NCBI RefSeq assembly: GCF_000473365.1
Contig: NZ_KI421517.1
Coordinates: forward strand, 3,056,634 to 3,120,633
Direction of reading: 5' to 3'
Length of the DNA stretch: 64,000 bases
Source: Adhaeribacter aquaticus DSM 16391
Lineage (GTDB): Bacteria > Bacteroidota > Bacteroidia > Cytophagales > Hymenobacteraceae
Below, one piece after another: positions 17,814 through 27,846 of the stretch. Within the stretch, counting starts at the first letter, position 1, and each line of letters starts with the position of its first letter. Both the position numbers and the translations under genes were made by a program. The notes beneath the pieces are model-generated. The model worked only from the letters and a program-made list of their open reading frames with translations. It was not told the origin of the DNA and searched no databases.

Positions 17814-19037
17814 ATGCTATACTACCTTTTTAACTACCTCAAACAAGAATTTGATCTTGTAGGAGCTGGTGTATTTCAATACATTTCCTTCCGGGCAGGG
17901 ATGGCCGCCTTGGTTTCTTTGCTTATTGCTATGATTTTTGGTGGGCGTCTGGTGCGGATGCTGCAACGTAAACAAGTAGGCGAAACCATCCGGGATTTAG
18001 GTCTGGCCGGCCAGGTTGATAAAAAAGGAACTCCTACTATGGGAGGTCTGATTATTTTGCTGGCCATTCTAGCTCCTACACTTTTATTTGCCCGCCTTGA
18101 TAATATTTATATTATCCTGATGCTGATAACTACTGTTTGGTTAGGTTTAATTGGTTTCCTGGATGATTATATTAAAGTTTTCCGTAAAAATAAGGAAGGT
18201 TTAGCCGGCAAGTTTAAAATTATTGGCCAGGTAGGCATCGGACTGATTGTAGGGTATATATTATTTATTAGTGATGAAGTAGTTGTTCGGCAGTATGTAA
18301 CGAATCCTTCGGGAGCCTTGTCAGCAGTGGATGCTTCTCCCACTTATCTGGATGTAAAATCCATGATTACCACCATTCCCTTTTTCAAAAATAACGAGTT
18401 AGATTATTGCTCATTATTTGCTTTTGCAGAGCCAGTTATGGGCCAATGGGCCTGCTATCTGTATATCCCATTCGTAATTTTGTTTATTACATTTTTCTCG
18501 AATGGTGCTAACCTAACCGATGGTTTAGATGGTTTAGCTGCCGGTACTTCTGCTATAATAGGTATAACCCTGGCTATTTTTGCATGGGTATCGGGTAACT
18601 CTATTTTAGCGGACTACCTGAACATTATGTTTATTCCCAATTCCGGGGAATTAACGATTTTTTGTACGGCCTTTGTGGGAGCGTGTATCGGTTTCTTGTG
18701 GTACAACTCTTTTCCTGCCCAAGTGTTTATGGGAGACACCGGTAGTCTTTCAATTGGTGGTATCATAGCGGTTCTGGCTTTGATCGTTCGGAAAGAATTA
18801 CTGGTGCCAATTTTATGCGGCATCTTTATGATCGAGAATTTATCCGTGATGCTGCAGGTTGGTTATTTTAAATACACCAAAAAAAGATATGGCGAGGGCC
18901 GCCGGATATTTAAAATGTCACCGTTGCACCACCATTACCAGAAATTAGGTTACCACGAATCCAAAATTGTTTCCAGATTCTGGATTGTAGGCATTATGCT
19001 GGCGCTTTTAACCCTGGCAACATTAAAACTGAGATAA
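17814..19037 (+). CDS. mraY: Phospho-MurNAc-pentapeptide translocase MraY
   Basis: A 407-aa integral membrane enzyme that transfers phospho-MurNAc-pentapeptide to undecaprenyl phosphate, giving lipid I. About ten helices are seen. Catalytic loops include GTPTMGG (about 65-71), [12 protein letters not shown] (about 114-125) and [15 protein letters not shown] (about 231-245), plus [12 protein letters not shown] and the C-terminal HHHYQKLG. An extended region near residues 155-215 makes it longer than E. coli MraY (360 aa), as in other Bacteroidota. murD follows after 1 bp. Confidence 0.96.
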   Translation: MLYYLFNYLKQEFDLVGAGVFQYISFRAGMAALVSLLIAMIFGGRLVRMLQRKQVGETIRDLGLAGQVDKKGTPTMGGLIILLAILAPTLLFARLDNIYIILMLITTVWLGLIGFLDDYIKVFRKNKEGLAGKFKIIGQVGIGLIVGYILFISDEVVVRQYVTNPSGALSAVDASPTYLDVKSMITTIPFFKNNELDYCSLFAFAEPVMGQWACYLYIPFVILFITFFSNGANLTDGLDGLAAGTSAIIGITLAIFAWVSGNSILADYLNIMFIPNSGELTIFCTAFVGACIGFLWYNSFPAQVFMGDTGSLSIGGIIAVLALIVRKELLVPILCGIFMIENLSVMLQVGYFKYTKKRYGEGRRIFKMSPLHHHYQKLGYHESKIVSRFWIVGIMLALLTLATLKLR

Positions 19038-19038
19038 C

Positions 19039-20382
19039 ATGATAGCAATATTAGGAGCCGGTGAAAGTGGAGTAGGAGCAGCCCTGTTGGCTAAAGCTAA
19101 AGGGCTGGAGGTGTTTGTATCAGATATGAGCAGCATCAGGGAGGCTTATAAAGAAACACTTGAGCAAAATCATATTCCTTTTGAAGAAGGAAAACATGAT
19201 TATGATAAAATTTTATCGGCTAATGAAATAATTAAAAGCCCGGGCATTCCGGATAAAGCCGAAATTATAAAACAGGCTAAAGCTAAAAATATACCCATTA
19301 TTTCAGAAATAGAATTTGCCGGGCGGTATACGCAGGCCAAATTTATTTGTATAACCGGTACTAATGGTAAAACCACTACCACCCTTTTAACCTATCACTT
19401 GTTAAAATCGGCTGGTTTAAATGTGGCATTGGCAGGTAATATTGGCGAGAGTCTGGCTCAAAAAGTAATAACCGATACTACCGACTATTATGTGGTAGAA
19501 TTAAGCAGTTTTCAGTTAGATAATATGTACCAGTTTAAAGCACATATTAGCATTCTGCTTAATATCACGCCTGATCATTTAGACCGCTACGATTATTGCA
19601 TGGACAATTATGCAAAATCAAAATTACGTATTACCCAAAACATGACTCCCTCTGATTATTTTATTTATAATTCTGAGGACGAGGTTATAAAAAAGCATTT
19701 TAGCCAGGAAGATTTTACCGGAACGGCTGTACCGTTTGGGCTAAACCAACAACATGGTATCCGTGCTTACTTTCAGGAAGAGGTAATTGTAACTGAGATA
19801 GCCGGTATTCGGGATATTGTTAATGTTTCTACTTCTCCTTTAATTGGTAAGCATAACCAATATAATACCCTTGCAGCCGTAACTGCTGCCTTGTTAATGG
19901 GTATAAAACCGCCCCAGATAGAAAAAGCCTTAGCTACTTTCCAAAATGCTGATCACCGGTTACAGCCGGTAGGTACTTCAGCCGGTGTTACTTATATAAA
20001 TGATTCCAAAGCTACTAATGTGGAAGCCGTTTGGTATGCATTGGAAGGTATTAAAAAGCCAATTATCTGGATTGCCGGAGGTGTGGATAAGGGCAATAAT
20101 TACGAAACGTTGGTGCCTTTAGCAAAAGAAAAAATCAAAGCTTTAATATGTTTAGGCAAGGAGAATGCAAAGCTATTGCAGGCTTTCAAGGATGTAATTC
20201 CAATAATTGAGGAAACACAATCAGTGGATGAAGCTGTGCAGAAAGCAAAAGCAGGGGCAGTAGCAGGAGATGTGGTGTTACTATCTCCGGCTTGTGCCAG
20301 TTTTGATCTTTTCCAGAACTATGAACACCGCGGCAGAAGCTTCGCCGAAGCCGTTCAGCGGTTGGTTTTAAATCCATCCTGA
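19039..20382 (+). CDS. murD: UDP-MurNAc-L-alanine:D-glutamate ligase MurD
   Basis: A 447-aa cytoplasmic ligase adding D-glutamate to UDP-MurNAc-L-Ala. The N-terminal Rossmann part begins IAILGAGESGVGAALLA. The P-loop is ITGTNGKTTTTLLTYHL (about 105-121), followed by NITPDHLDRYDYCMDNYAKSK in the carbamylated-Lys region, NDSKATNVEA (about 320-329) and SPACASFDLFQNYEHRG near the C-terminus. Normal family length. A 114-bp gap precedes ftsW. Confidence 0.96.
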   Translation: MIAILGAGESGVGAALLAKAKGLEVFVSDMSSIREAYKETLEQNHIPFEEGKHDYDKILSANEIIKSPGIPDKAEIIKQAKAKNIPIISEIEFAGRYTQAKFICITGTNGKTTTTLLTYHLLKSAGLNVALAGNIGESLAQKVITDTTDYYVVELSSFQLDNMYQFKAHISILLNITPDHLDRYDYCMDNYAKSKLRITQNMTPSDYFIYNSEDEVIKKHFSQEDFTGTAVPFGLNQQHGIRAYFQEEVIVTEIAGIRDIVNVSTSPLIGKHNQYNTLAAVTAALLMGIKPPQIEKALATFQNADHRLQPVGTSAGVTYINDSKATNVEAVWYALEGIKKPIIWIAGGVDKGNNYETLVPLAKEKIKALICLGKENAKLLQAFKDVIPIIEETQSVDEAVQKAKAGAVAGDVVLLSPACASFDLFQNYEHRGRSFAEAVQRLVLNPS

Positions 20383-20496
20383 TACAAGCAGCAACAATAA
20401 ATAATAATCCCTGAATTCCTTCCATGGAAACAGCAAGATTAAGAAAGTAATAAGTAGATGAAGAATTAGGAATATCTGAATAATACAGTTGGTATC

Positions 20497-21690
20497 ATGA
20501 ATAAAGTAAAAGCTTGGTTGCAGGAAAACTTAAAAGGGGATCCTATTTTGTGGGGTATTGTAATTACTTTTTCATTAATCAGTATTCTGGTGGTGTATTC
20601 GGCTACCGGCACCTTAGCCTACCGCAAAGGTGGGGGCAATACAGAGTATTTTCTCTTTAAACACACCAGCCTTATTTTTGTAGGCCTGGCCTTTATGTGG
20701 TTTGCTCATAAAGTTAACTACCGCTATTATTCCCGTTTATCTTTGCTGGGGCTTATACTATCGGTGCCTCTACTCCTGTTTGCCTGGAAATTTGGAACCA
20801 CTTATAATGATGCCTCCCGTTGGATTGTTATTCCGGTTATAAACCAGACTTTCCAACCATCCGATTTAGCTAAACTTTCGCTTATTACTTACCTGGCCAG
20901 TATGCTATCTAAGCGGCAGCTTAGTTTAGATAACATGAAAGGAACCATAATTCCTATGCTGTTATGGGTAGGAACAATATGTGGTTTAATTGCGCTAATG
21001 AATATTTCTACTGGCCTGCTGCTTTTCTTAACCAGCATGTTATTAATGTTTATTGGGCGAATACCTATGAAATACATCATGATGCAAATTCTGGTTGGTG
21101 CGCTTTGTGGCTCTATTGCTTTGGCGGTAGGTCAGCGGATGGGTACTGCAATCAGCCGGATTGAAAATTTCATGGACGAAAGCGAAACCCCTTTCCAGTT
21201 AGAACAATCATACATAGCAATTGCTACCGGTGATATTTTTGGAAAAGGTCCGGGTAAAAGTGATCAGCGGAATTTCCTGCCTTTGCCTTATTCTGATTTT
21301 ATTTATGCCATAATTATAGAAGAGTACGGAATCATTGGAGGAATATTTATTGTGTTTTTATACTTAGCCTTTTTGTACCGGGGCATGATGGCAGTGAGTA
21401 AAAGCCTGGGAGCTTTTGGTGGACTTTTGTCGGCCGGTTTAAGTTTTAGCCTGGTAATACAGGCTATGGTAAATATGGGCGTGACAGTCGGGTTAGGACC
21501 TATTACTGGTTTGCCATTGCCGCTGCTAAGTATGGGGGGAACTTCTTTAATATTTACCGGAATTTCTATTGGTATTATTTTAAGCGTAAGCCGTACCGAA
21601 TCAGCTTCTGATTCCTCATCAAAAAAAGGCAATATTGCTCCTAATGCTAATGTTCCATCTAATTTAGTAGCCAATGTCGCGAGAAACTAG
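20497..21690 (+). CDS. ftsW: Septal peptidoglycan glycosyltransferase FtsW (SEDS)
   Basis: A 397-aa SEDS-family polytopic protein that polymerises lipid II together with FtsI. About ten membrane helices are seen. Family marks: ATGTLAYRKGG early, NDASRWIVIPVINQTFQPSDLAKL (about 107-130, with the SEDS Arg and Pro-Ser pair), GPGKSDQRNFLPLPYSDFIYA (about 251-271) and GLPLPLLSMGGTSLI (about 336-350). The C-terminal tail is cytoplasmic. The end overlaps murG by 17 bp. Confidence 0.95.
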   Translation: MNKVKAWLQENLKGDPILWGIVITFSLISILVVYSATGTLAYRKGGGNTEYFLFKHTSLIFVGLAFMWFAHKVNYRYYSRLSLLGLILSVPLLLFAWKFGTTYNDASRWIVIPVINQTFQPSDLAKLSLITYLASMLSKRQLSLDNMKGTIIPMLLWVGTICGLIALMNISTGLLLFLTSMLLMFIGRIPMKYIMMQILVGALCGSIALAVGQRMGTAISRIENFMDESETPFQLEQSYIAIATGDIFGKGPGKSDQRNFLPLPYSDFIYAIIIEEYGIIGGIFIVFLYLAFLYRGMMAVSKSLGAFGGLLSAGLSFSLVIQAMVNMGVTVGLGPITGLPLPLLSMGGTSLIFTGISIGIILSVSRTESASDSSSKKGNIAPNANVPSNLVANVARN

Positions 21691-22789
21691 CAAAAGTTAC
21701 CGGGTAATAATAAGTGGTGGCGGTACCGGCGGACATATCTATCCGGCAGTGGCTATTGCTAACCAAATAAAGTTGCTTTACCCGAATTCTGAAATATTAT
21801 TCGTGGGTGCTAAAGGCCGTATGGAAATGACCCGGGTACCGGAAGCAGGATATAATATTATTGGATTAACCATAGCTGGGTTACAAAGGCGCATAACGTT
21901 GGAAAATCTTTCATTTCCATTCAAGGTTTTTTCCAGTATCCGCGCTGCCCGAAAAATTATAAAAGAATTCAAACCAGATGCTGTAGTGGGGGTGGGTGGT
22001 TATGCCAGTGCGCCGGTATTATTTGCGGGTACTTCCTTAAAGATTCCAAGTCTTATTCAGGAGCAAAATTCTTACGCAGGTATTACAAATAAATTATTAG
22101 CAAAACGGGTAAATAAAATTTGTGTAGCCTACGAAGGAATGAATAATTTCTTCCCGGCTTCCAAAATCGTAGTTACCGGAAATCCCGTGCGCCAGGATAT
22201 TGTACAGGTTAATACTGCGCAGGAGGAGGCTTTGGCCTTTTTTAATTTACAACCAAGTAAAAAAACAATTTTAGTAATAGGGGGTAGCTTAGGGGCCCGT
22301 ACTATTAATCAAAGTACCGAAAAATACCTGTCCCAGATTCAGGATTCAGGGTACCAATTAATTTGGCAAACTGGTAAAACATTTTTTGCTCAGGCTCAGA
22401 CAGCAGTAAATTCATATACCGCCAGTGGCCTCAAAGCTTTTGATTTTATCAGGCGCATGGATTTAGCCTATGCCGCCGCAGATGTAGTGATTTCCCGTGC
22501 CGGGGCCCTTTCTATTTCTGAATTATGCCTGGTTGGAAAACCAGTTGTATTAGTGCCTTCCCCTAATGTAGCAGAAGACCATCAAACAAAAAATGCAATG
22601 GCTTTGGTACAGCGAGAGGCTGCATTATTTGTAAAAGATGCCGAAGCCGATGACAAATTGTATGCAACTACTTTTAGTTTGATGCAAAACCTGGAAAAGC
22701 AAAAGCAATTAGGACAAAACATTTTGAAGTTAGGTAAGCCTAATGCAGCAGCAACTATTGTAGACGAACTTATAAAATTAATGCCTTGA
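21674..22789 (+). CDS. murG: Lipid II synthase MurG
   Basis: A 371-aa GT-B glycosyltransferase at the inner face of the membrane. It adds GlcNAc from UDP-GlcNAc to lipid I. Signatures are ISGGGTGGHIYPAVAIA (about 12-28), VVGVGGYASAPVLFAG (about 98-113), IQEQNSYAGITN, the ILVIGGSLGARTIN loop at the start of the C-terminal domain, and ISRAGALSISELCLVGKPVVLVP (about 276 on). It begins inside the ftsW 3' end (17-bp overlap). Confidence 0.96.
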   Translation: MSRETSKSYRVIISGGGTGGHIYPAVAIANQIKLLYPNSEILFVGAKGRMEMTRVPEAGYNIIGLTIAGLQRRITLENLSFPFKVFSSIRAARKIIKEFKPDAVVGVGGYASAPVLFAGTSLKIPSLIQEQNSYAGITNKLLAKRVNKICVAYEGMNNFFPASKIVVTGNPVRQDIVQVNTAQEEALAFFNLQPSKKTILVIGGSLGARTINQSTEKYLSQIQDSGYQLIWQTGKTFFAQAQTAVNSYTASGLKAFDFIRRMDLAYAAADVVISRAGALSISELCLVGKPVVLVPSPNVAEDHQTKNAMALVQREAALFVKDAEADDKLYATTFSLMQNLEKQKQLGQNILKLGKPNAAATIVDELIKLMP

Positions 22790-24201
22790 AACTCGAAGAT
22801 TATAAATATATCTACTTTTTAGGAATTGGTGGAATTGGCATGAGCGCCATTGCCCGTTGGTTTAATACCAAAGGGTTTCCGGTTTGGGGGTACGACCGTA
22901 CCGAGACCCCACTTACCCAGGCATTAGTGGCAGAAGGTATAACTATACATTACGACGATAGTGTAAATCATATTCCGCAACAGGTATTAACCGGGAAAAA
23001 GGAAACATTAATTATTTTAACCCCAGCCATTCCTAAGGAACATGCTGAGTGGAATTACCTGCAGGAGCAGGGATATACAATTAAAAAAAGAGCGGAAGTG
23101 TTGGGGTTGATTACCCGGAGTGCTGCTACAACGGTAGCTGTTGCAGGTACGCACGGAAAAACTACAACCTCATCGATGGTGGCGCATTTGCTTAATCAGG
23201 CTGAAGTAAACTGCTCTGCTTTTTTAGGTGGTATATCTGTAAACTTAAATTCCAATTTATTACTGGCGGCAAATAGTACAACTCCGGAGACAGTAGTGGT
23301 AGAGGCAGATGAATACGATCGGTCTTTTCTGCACCTTTATCCCAATATAGCTATTTTAACTTCCACAGATGCAGACCATTTAGATATTTATGGGGATAAA
23401 GAGGAACTTATCAAAACCTTTCAGGACTTTATAAGCCAGATTAAACCTAATGGATTTCTAATCCTGAATGAGCAAGTGGATAGAAGGGTAACGGCTAAAA
23501 TTGATCCATCAGTAACGATTCTTTGGTACTCTTTTGAGGGGCAAAATATTCACGCATCAGATGTAACTATTTCCGGACGCAAATTTGGATTTTTCTTAAA
23601 TAGTACCTTAGGAAATTTGCCTGATTTAGAACTGGTTGTTCCGGGGCATCACAATGTAGAGAATATGATTGCTGCTGTTTCAGCAGCTCAACTTTTAAAA
23701 GTAGATGCAGCGAAATTGGTTGAAGGTGTAAAAACATATAAAGGGGTACACCGCCGGTTTGAATATATAGTTGATAAAAAGGAGGTTATTTACATAGATG
23801 ATTACGCTCACCATCCCAGTGAAATAAATGCTTTTATGCGTTCGCTAAAGGCGCTGTATCCGGAAAAGAAACTTAAAGTAATTTTTCAGCCACACTTATT
23901 TACCCGAACCAGAGATTTTGCCGATGATTTTGCCGAAAGCTTAAGCCAGGCCGATGAATTGGTATTATTGGAGATCTATCCTGCCCGGGAAAAGCCAATT
24001 CCAGGAGTAACGGCGCAGATGATTTTAGATAAAGTAACGTCACCGAAAAAAGTTATCAACACTAAAGAAGAAGTTCTCGCTAGTCTGGAAAATAATACCG
24101 ATCTTCAAATTCTTGCTACGGTTGGAGCTGGCGACATTGACACTTTAGTGAAGCCTATTAAGTTAATTTTGGAGGATAAAAAGCATGTTGCGGAAGCGTA
24201 A
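22786..24201 (+). CDS. murC: UDP-MurNAc:L-alanine ligase MurC
   Basis: A 471-aa cytoplasmic ligase adding L-Ala to UDP-MurNAc. The N-terminal fold has YFLGIGGIGMSAIARWF (about 10-26), the P-loop is VAGTHGKTTTSSMVAHL (about 119-135), and VEADEYDRSFLHL, STDADHLDIYGD and YIDDYAHHPSEI follow. The start is a TTG at 22786, overlapping the murG stop by 4 bp (TTGA); this follows from the family N-terminus KLEDYKYIYFLG. The end overlaps ftsQ by 17 bp. Confidence 0.95.
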   Translation: MKLEDYKYIYFLGIGGIGMSAIARWFNTKGFPVWGYDRTETPLTQALVAEGITIHYDDSVNHIPQQVLTGKKETLIILTPAIPKEHAEWNYLQEQGYTIKKRAEVLGLITRSAATTVAVAGTHGKTTTSSMVAHLLNQAEVNCSAFLGGISVNLNSNLLLAANSTTPETVVVEADEYDRSFLHLYPNIAILTSTDADHLDIYGDKEELIKTFQDFISQIKPNGFLILNEQVDRRVTAKIDPSVTILWYSFEGQNIHASDVTISGRKFGFFLNSTLGNLPDLELVVPGHHNVENMIAAVSAAQLLKVDAAKLVEGVKTYKGVHRRFEYIVDKKEVIYIDDYAHHPSEINAFMRSLKALYPEKKLKVIFQPHLFTRTRDFADDFAESLSQADELVLLEIYPAREKPIPGVTAQMILDKVTSPKKVINTKEEVLASLENNTDLQILATVGAGDIDTLVKPIKLILEDKKHVAEA

Positions 24202-24952
24202 AATAATTTATTTACTTTTTTCTGTAATATGTTTAGGAGTCATTGGCGGGCTGGGGTACTTTGTAAATTTGCGGCAAGAGAAAAAAATATGCAATAAAGT
24301 CTATATTACTATTGATAATGAATATAATAATTACTTTATTAGTGACCGGGAAGTAAAGGAGATTTTAACCCACTATGGGACCACCAAATTGGAGGGTTTA
24401 AAAATTAGTGAGATTGACCTCAAAAACCTTGAATTGCGAATAAAATCGCATAAATTTGTACAGGATGCGCAGGTATTTCGTGATCTGGCCGGTAACATCA
24501 ACATCAAAATAAAGCAAAACAGACCCATTGCCCGGATTGTACACGCTGATTCTGAAAGAGATGTGTACATAGACGAGCAAGGTAATACTTTGCCTTTATC
24601 TGACCGATTTACTGCAAAAGTGATCCCAATCCTTCGGGAGGAAAGAGCACCTTCGCTTACAAAGGATTTTTTTCAGGATTCAACCGGAAGAAATTACTTA
24701 AGACTTTTACAATTCATAGAAAAGGATGCATTTTGGAAAGCCCAGCTTTCACAGATGCAGATCGATGCAAAAGGGAAAATTTCTTTTTTGCCGCAAGTGG
24801 GAAACGAAACGATAGAATTTGGCAGGCCGGCTGACATCGAGCAAAAGTTTAAAAAAATATTGATCTTTTATAAAAGGGTGTTGCCGGCTATGGGTTATGA
24901 TAAATATAAAAGAGTAAACGTGGAGTTTAACAATCAGATTATCTGTGAATAA
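24185..24952 (+). CDS. ftsQ: FtsQ/DivIB-type cell division protein
   Basis: A 255-aa bitopic protein. Basic N-terminus, one membrane helix (about 7-25, IIYLLFSVICLGVIGGLGYF), then a periplasmic POTRA-like domain (about 45-115: FISDREVKEILTHYG; EIDLKNLELRIKSHKFVQDA; INIKIKQNRPIARI) and a beta domain to the end. Family assignment rests on the layout, the NxPIARI strand and the ftsA neighbour 10 bp downstream. It links the divisome periplasmic scaffold in the FtsQLB-type complex. Confidence 0.88.
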   Translation: MLRKRKIIYLLFSVICLGVIGGLGYFVNLRQEKKICNKVYITIDNEYNNYFISDREVKEILTHYGTTKLEGLKISEIDLKNLELRIKSHKFVQDAQVFRDLAGNINIKIKQNRPIARIVHADSERDVYIDEQGNTLPLSDRFTAKVIPILREERAPSLTKDFFQDSTGRNYLRLLQFIEKDAFWKAQLSQMQIDAKGKISFLPQVGNETIEFGRPADIEQKFKKILIFYKRVLPAMGYDKYKRVNVEFNNQIICE

Positions 24953-24962
24953 GATATAAAAT

Positions 24963-26288
24963 ATGCAAAATGACAAAATTGTAGTAGGCCTAGATATCGG
25001 GACCACCAAAATTTGTGCTTTGGTGGGCCGGAAGAACGAGTTTGGCAAGCTTGAAATCCTAGGCATGGGAAAGGCCATTTCGGAAGGGGTTGTACGTGGT
25101 ATTGTAAGTAATATTGATAAAACCGTGGATGCTATTAAGAAAGCCATTAAAATGGCCGAAGAGCAATCTGGTATTAATATTGGGGTGGTAAATGTGGGTA
25201 TTGCCGGGCAACACATTAAAAGCTTGCAACATAACGGAAGCATTACCCGGGCAACTACAGACAATGAAATTACCATTGATGATGTAAACCGGCTGACCAA
25301 CGATATGTACCGGTTGGTTACTCCTCCAGGGAGTGAAATCATCCACGTAATGCCTCAGGACTATAAAGTAGATTACGAAGAAGGTATTATCGATCCGGTA
25401 GGCATGTCGGGGGTGCGTTTAGAAGGAAACTTCCATATTATTACAGCGCAGTCAAATGCGATAAATAATATAAATAAATGCGTTACCAGGGCGGGATTGG
25501 AAATAGAAACCCTTATATTAGAGCCTTTGGCATCTAGTATGTCGGTTCTAAGTGATGAAGAGAAAGAAGCTGGGGTAGCTTTAATTGACATTGGAGGAGG
25601 AACTACTGATTTAGCTATCTTTAAAGATAACATAATTAGACACGCTGCTGTTTTACCTTTTGGCGGGAATATTGTAACTTCCGACATTAAACAAGGTTGC
25701 ATGGTCATGCAAAACCAGGCTGAGCAGTTAAAAGTGAAGTTTGGTAAGGCAATTGCTGACGAAGCCTCTGAAAATGAGATTGTTTCAATTCCTGGCTTGC
25801 GGGATCGCACGCCTAAGGAAATTTCTTTAAAAAATCTTGCTTATATAATTGAAGCAAGAATGGAAGAAATTGTTGAACTTGTATACTCAGAAATTGTTAG
25901 AAGCGGATATGCCAACAGTTTGGCAGCAGGTATTGTAATTACAGGCGGTGGCTCTCAGTTACAAAATCTGGTGCAATTAGTGGAATATTTAACGGGTTTA
26001 GATGCACGTATCGGGTACCCGAACGAACATTTAGGCAAAAGTAAAATTGATGCGGTAAAAAGTCCGATGTATGCAACCTCTGTAGGTTTAGTACTTTCCG
26101 GCTATAAATCCTTCGATGATCGATTAACCCGTTACGCAGAAGTAAAGAATGCTGAAACGCACCGGGTAAATGAGCGGGTAGTTACTACCAAGCAAAATAC
26201 AGGGGGAGGCAGCGACTTCTTTAAGAAAATTATAGATCGGACCAAAGGGTTGTTGATCGATGACTTTGATGACAAACAAAATTATTAA
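24963..26288 (+). CDS. ftsA: Cell division protein FtsA
   Basis: A 441-aa actin-like ATPase that tethers FtsZ to the membrane. The phosphate-1 motif is VVGLDIGTTKICALVG (about 7-22). The SHS2 (1C) domain follows, then phosphate-2 VALIDIGGGTTDLAIF (about 205-220) and the adenosine motif GIVITGGGSQLQNLVQL (about 325-341). The C-terminal amphipathic membrane-targeting helix is plausibly FFKKIIDRTKGLLIDDF (about 419-435). It lies 10 bp after ftsQ and 22 bp before ftsZ. Confidence 0.96.
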   Translation: MQNDKIVVGLDIGTTKICALVGRKNEFGKLEILGMGKAISEGVVRGIVSNIDKTVDAIKKAIKMAEEQSGINIGVVNVGIAGQHIKSLQHNGSITRATTDNEITIDDVNRLTNDMYRLVTPPGSEIIHVMPQDYKVDYEEGIIDPVGMSGVRLEGNFHIITAQSNAINNINKCVTRAGLEIETLILEPLASSMSVLSDEEKEAGVALIDIGGGTTDLAIFKDNIIRHAAVLPFGGNIVTSDIKQGCMVMQNQAEQLKVKFGKAIADEASENEIVSIPGLRDRTPKEISLKNLAYIIEARMEEIVELVYSEIVRSGYANSLAAGIVITGGGSQLQNLVQLVEYLTGLDARIGYPNEHLGKSKIDAVKSPMYATSVGLVLSGYKSFDDRLTRYAEVKNAETHRVNERVVTTKQNTGGGSDFFKKIIDRTKGLLIDDFDDKQNY

Positions 26289-26310
26289 TATTTAAAGCGG
26301 CGAGTTTAAA

Positions 26311-27840
26311 ATGGCTTTTTCATCTTACAAGTTTGATATTCCTTCCCAAACAAAATCCATCATTAAGGTGATAGGTGTGGGCGGAGGCGGCAGTAATGCG
26401 GTAAACCACATGTACAACCAGGGCATTAAAGATGTGGAGTTTGTTGTTTGTAATACGGACGTACAGGCACTAAAAAGTAGCAGCGTACCAAACAAATTAC
26501 AAATCGGGGTTGATTTAACAGAAGGTTTAGGTGCAGGTGCTAATCCTGAACGTGGCAAACAAGCCGCTTTAGAAAGCAAAGAGCAAATCCGGGAATTATT
26601 AGGCAATGATACCAAAATGGTTTTTATAACCGCTGGTATGGGTGGAGGAACCGGTACAGGAGCCGCTCCGGTAATTGCGAAAGTAGCTAAAGATTTAGAT
26701 ATCCTAACCGTAGGGATTGTTACAGCGCCTTTCATGTTTGAAGGCCGCAAAAAACGCGCCCAGGCTGATAATGGAATTCTGGAATTAAGCGAAAGCTGTG
26801 ATACCGTACTGGTTATCCTGAACGACAAGCTGCGTGAGATGTTTGGTAATTTGCCTATTCGCCAGGCCTTTGCCAAAGCCGATAATGTTTTAAGTACTGC
26901 CGCTAAAAGTATAGCCGAAATTATTACGGTTACCTCCGAAGTTAACGTTGACTTTGAAGATGTTAAAACGGTAATGAAAGATTCTGGTGCCGCTGTAATG
27001 GGATCTGCTACTACCGAAGGAGAAAACCGGGCCTTACGCGCCGCCGAAGAAGCCTTATCTTCACCTTTATTAAATAACACCGATATACATGGTGCTCAGA
27101 AAATATTATTATCCATTATGTCCGGCGATCAGGCGGAACTGGAAATGGATGAATTAACTGAGATAACAGAGTATATTCAGGAAAAAGCCGGAGAAGAGGC
27201 AGAAGTAATTTTTGGACATGGTATCGATTCTTCTTTAGGTCAGAGCATCCGGGTTACAGTAATTGCTACCGGTTTTGCTAAAGAAGGACGGTCTATTATT
27301 GAGCCACAAGGGGCCAGAAGGGTAGCAGCAGCATTTGAGCCTGAGCCACAAGTGGTTATTAATACGCCAATCTTTGAAACAGCTCCTGCTGCTCCAGTTG
27401 TTGCAGAACCTGTTTATGCACAAAGACCAGTAATGGCAGTTCCTCAGCCAGAAACTACTTATGTGGCGCAACAGGAACAGGTAAAAGTTATTATTGACTT
27501 AGAATCGTCTTCTAAACAACAACGCCTGGAAACCGCGCCTCAACCAGAAGTGTATGCTCCTGAGTTTATGGAACCGGCTATTGCACCAAGCCCGTATGAA
27601 GAGGAGCGGCCAAACTTACAGAAGCAGGCGGATGAAAGACGGGAACGTTTACGCAGATTAAGCACTGAAATAACCAGTGATGCTATCAAAGAAAAATTAG
27701 AAGTACCGGCTTACTTACGTCGTAATGTTGCGCTGGAAAATGTAGCACCATCTTCTGCCCGTAGTATTTCCCGGTTCAATTTGAATGATGATAATGATAT
27801 ATTAGGTGATAATAAGTTTTTACACGATAATGTAGATTAA
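26311..27840 (+). CDS. ftsZ: Cell division GTPase FtsZ
   Basis: A 509-aa tubulin-like GTPase forming the Z ring. IKVIGVGGGGSNAVNHMY (about 18-35) and the tubulin signature GGGTGTGAAPVIAK (about 112-125) are intact, as is the T7 loop NVDFEDVKTVM. After residue 330 comes a long Pro/Glu/Gln-rich linker. The peptide EVPAYLRRNV, equivalent to the C-terminal FtsA-binding peptide, lies at about 464-473 and is followed by some 35 more residues ending in NKFLHDNVD, an arrangement usual for Bacteroidota. A 60-bp palindromic terminator follows. Confidence 0.97.
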   Translation: MAFSSYKFDIPSQTKSIIKVIGVGGGGSNAVNHMYNQGIKDVEFVVCNTDVQALKSSSVPNKLQIGVDLTEGLGAGANPERGKQAALESKEQIRELLGNDTKMVFITAGMGGGTGTGAAPVIAKVAKDLDILTVGIVTAPFMFEGRKKRAQADNGILELSESCDTVLVILNDKLREMFGNLPIRQAFAKADNVLSTAAKSIAEIITVTSEVNVDFEDVKTVMKDSGAAVMGSATTEGENRALRAAEEALSSPLLNNTDIHGAQKILLSIMSGDQAELEMDELTEITEYIQEKAGEEAEVIFGHGIDSSLGQSIRVTVIATGFAKEGRSIIEPQGARRVAAAFEPEPQVVINTPIFETAPAAPVVAEPVYAQRPVMAVPQPETTYVAQQEQVKVIIDLESSSKQQRLETAPQPEVYAPEFMEPAIAPSPYEEERPNLQKQADERRERLRRLSTEITSDAIKEKLEVPAYLRRNVALENVAPSSARSISRFNLNDDNDILGDNKFLHDNVD

Positions 27841-27846
27841 TTATAC

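Noticed and set aside
24749-25810. Long minus-strand frames antisense to ftsQ and ftsA
   Set aside because: Both genes on the + strand carry clear family motifs, and the antisense products are Ser/Ile-rich without motifs.
26325-27080. 251-codon minus-strand frame antisense to ftsZ
   Set aside because: It mirrors the GTPase domain of ftsZ; its length reflects codon bias of the real gene.
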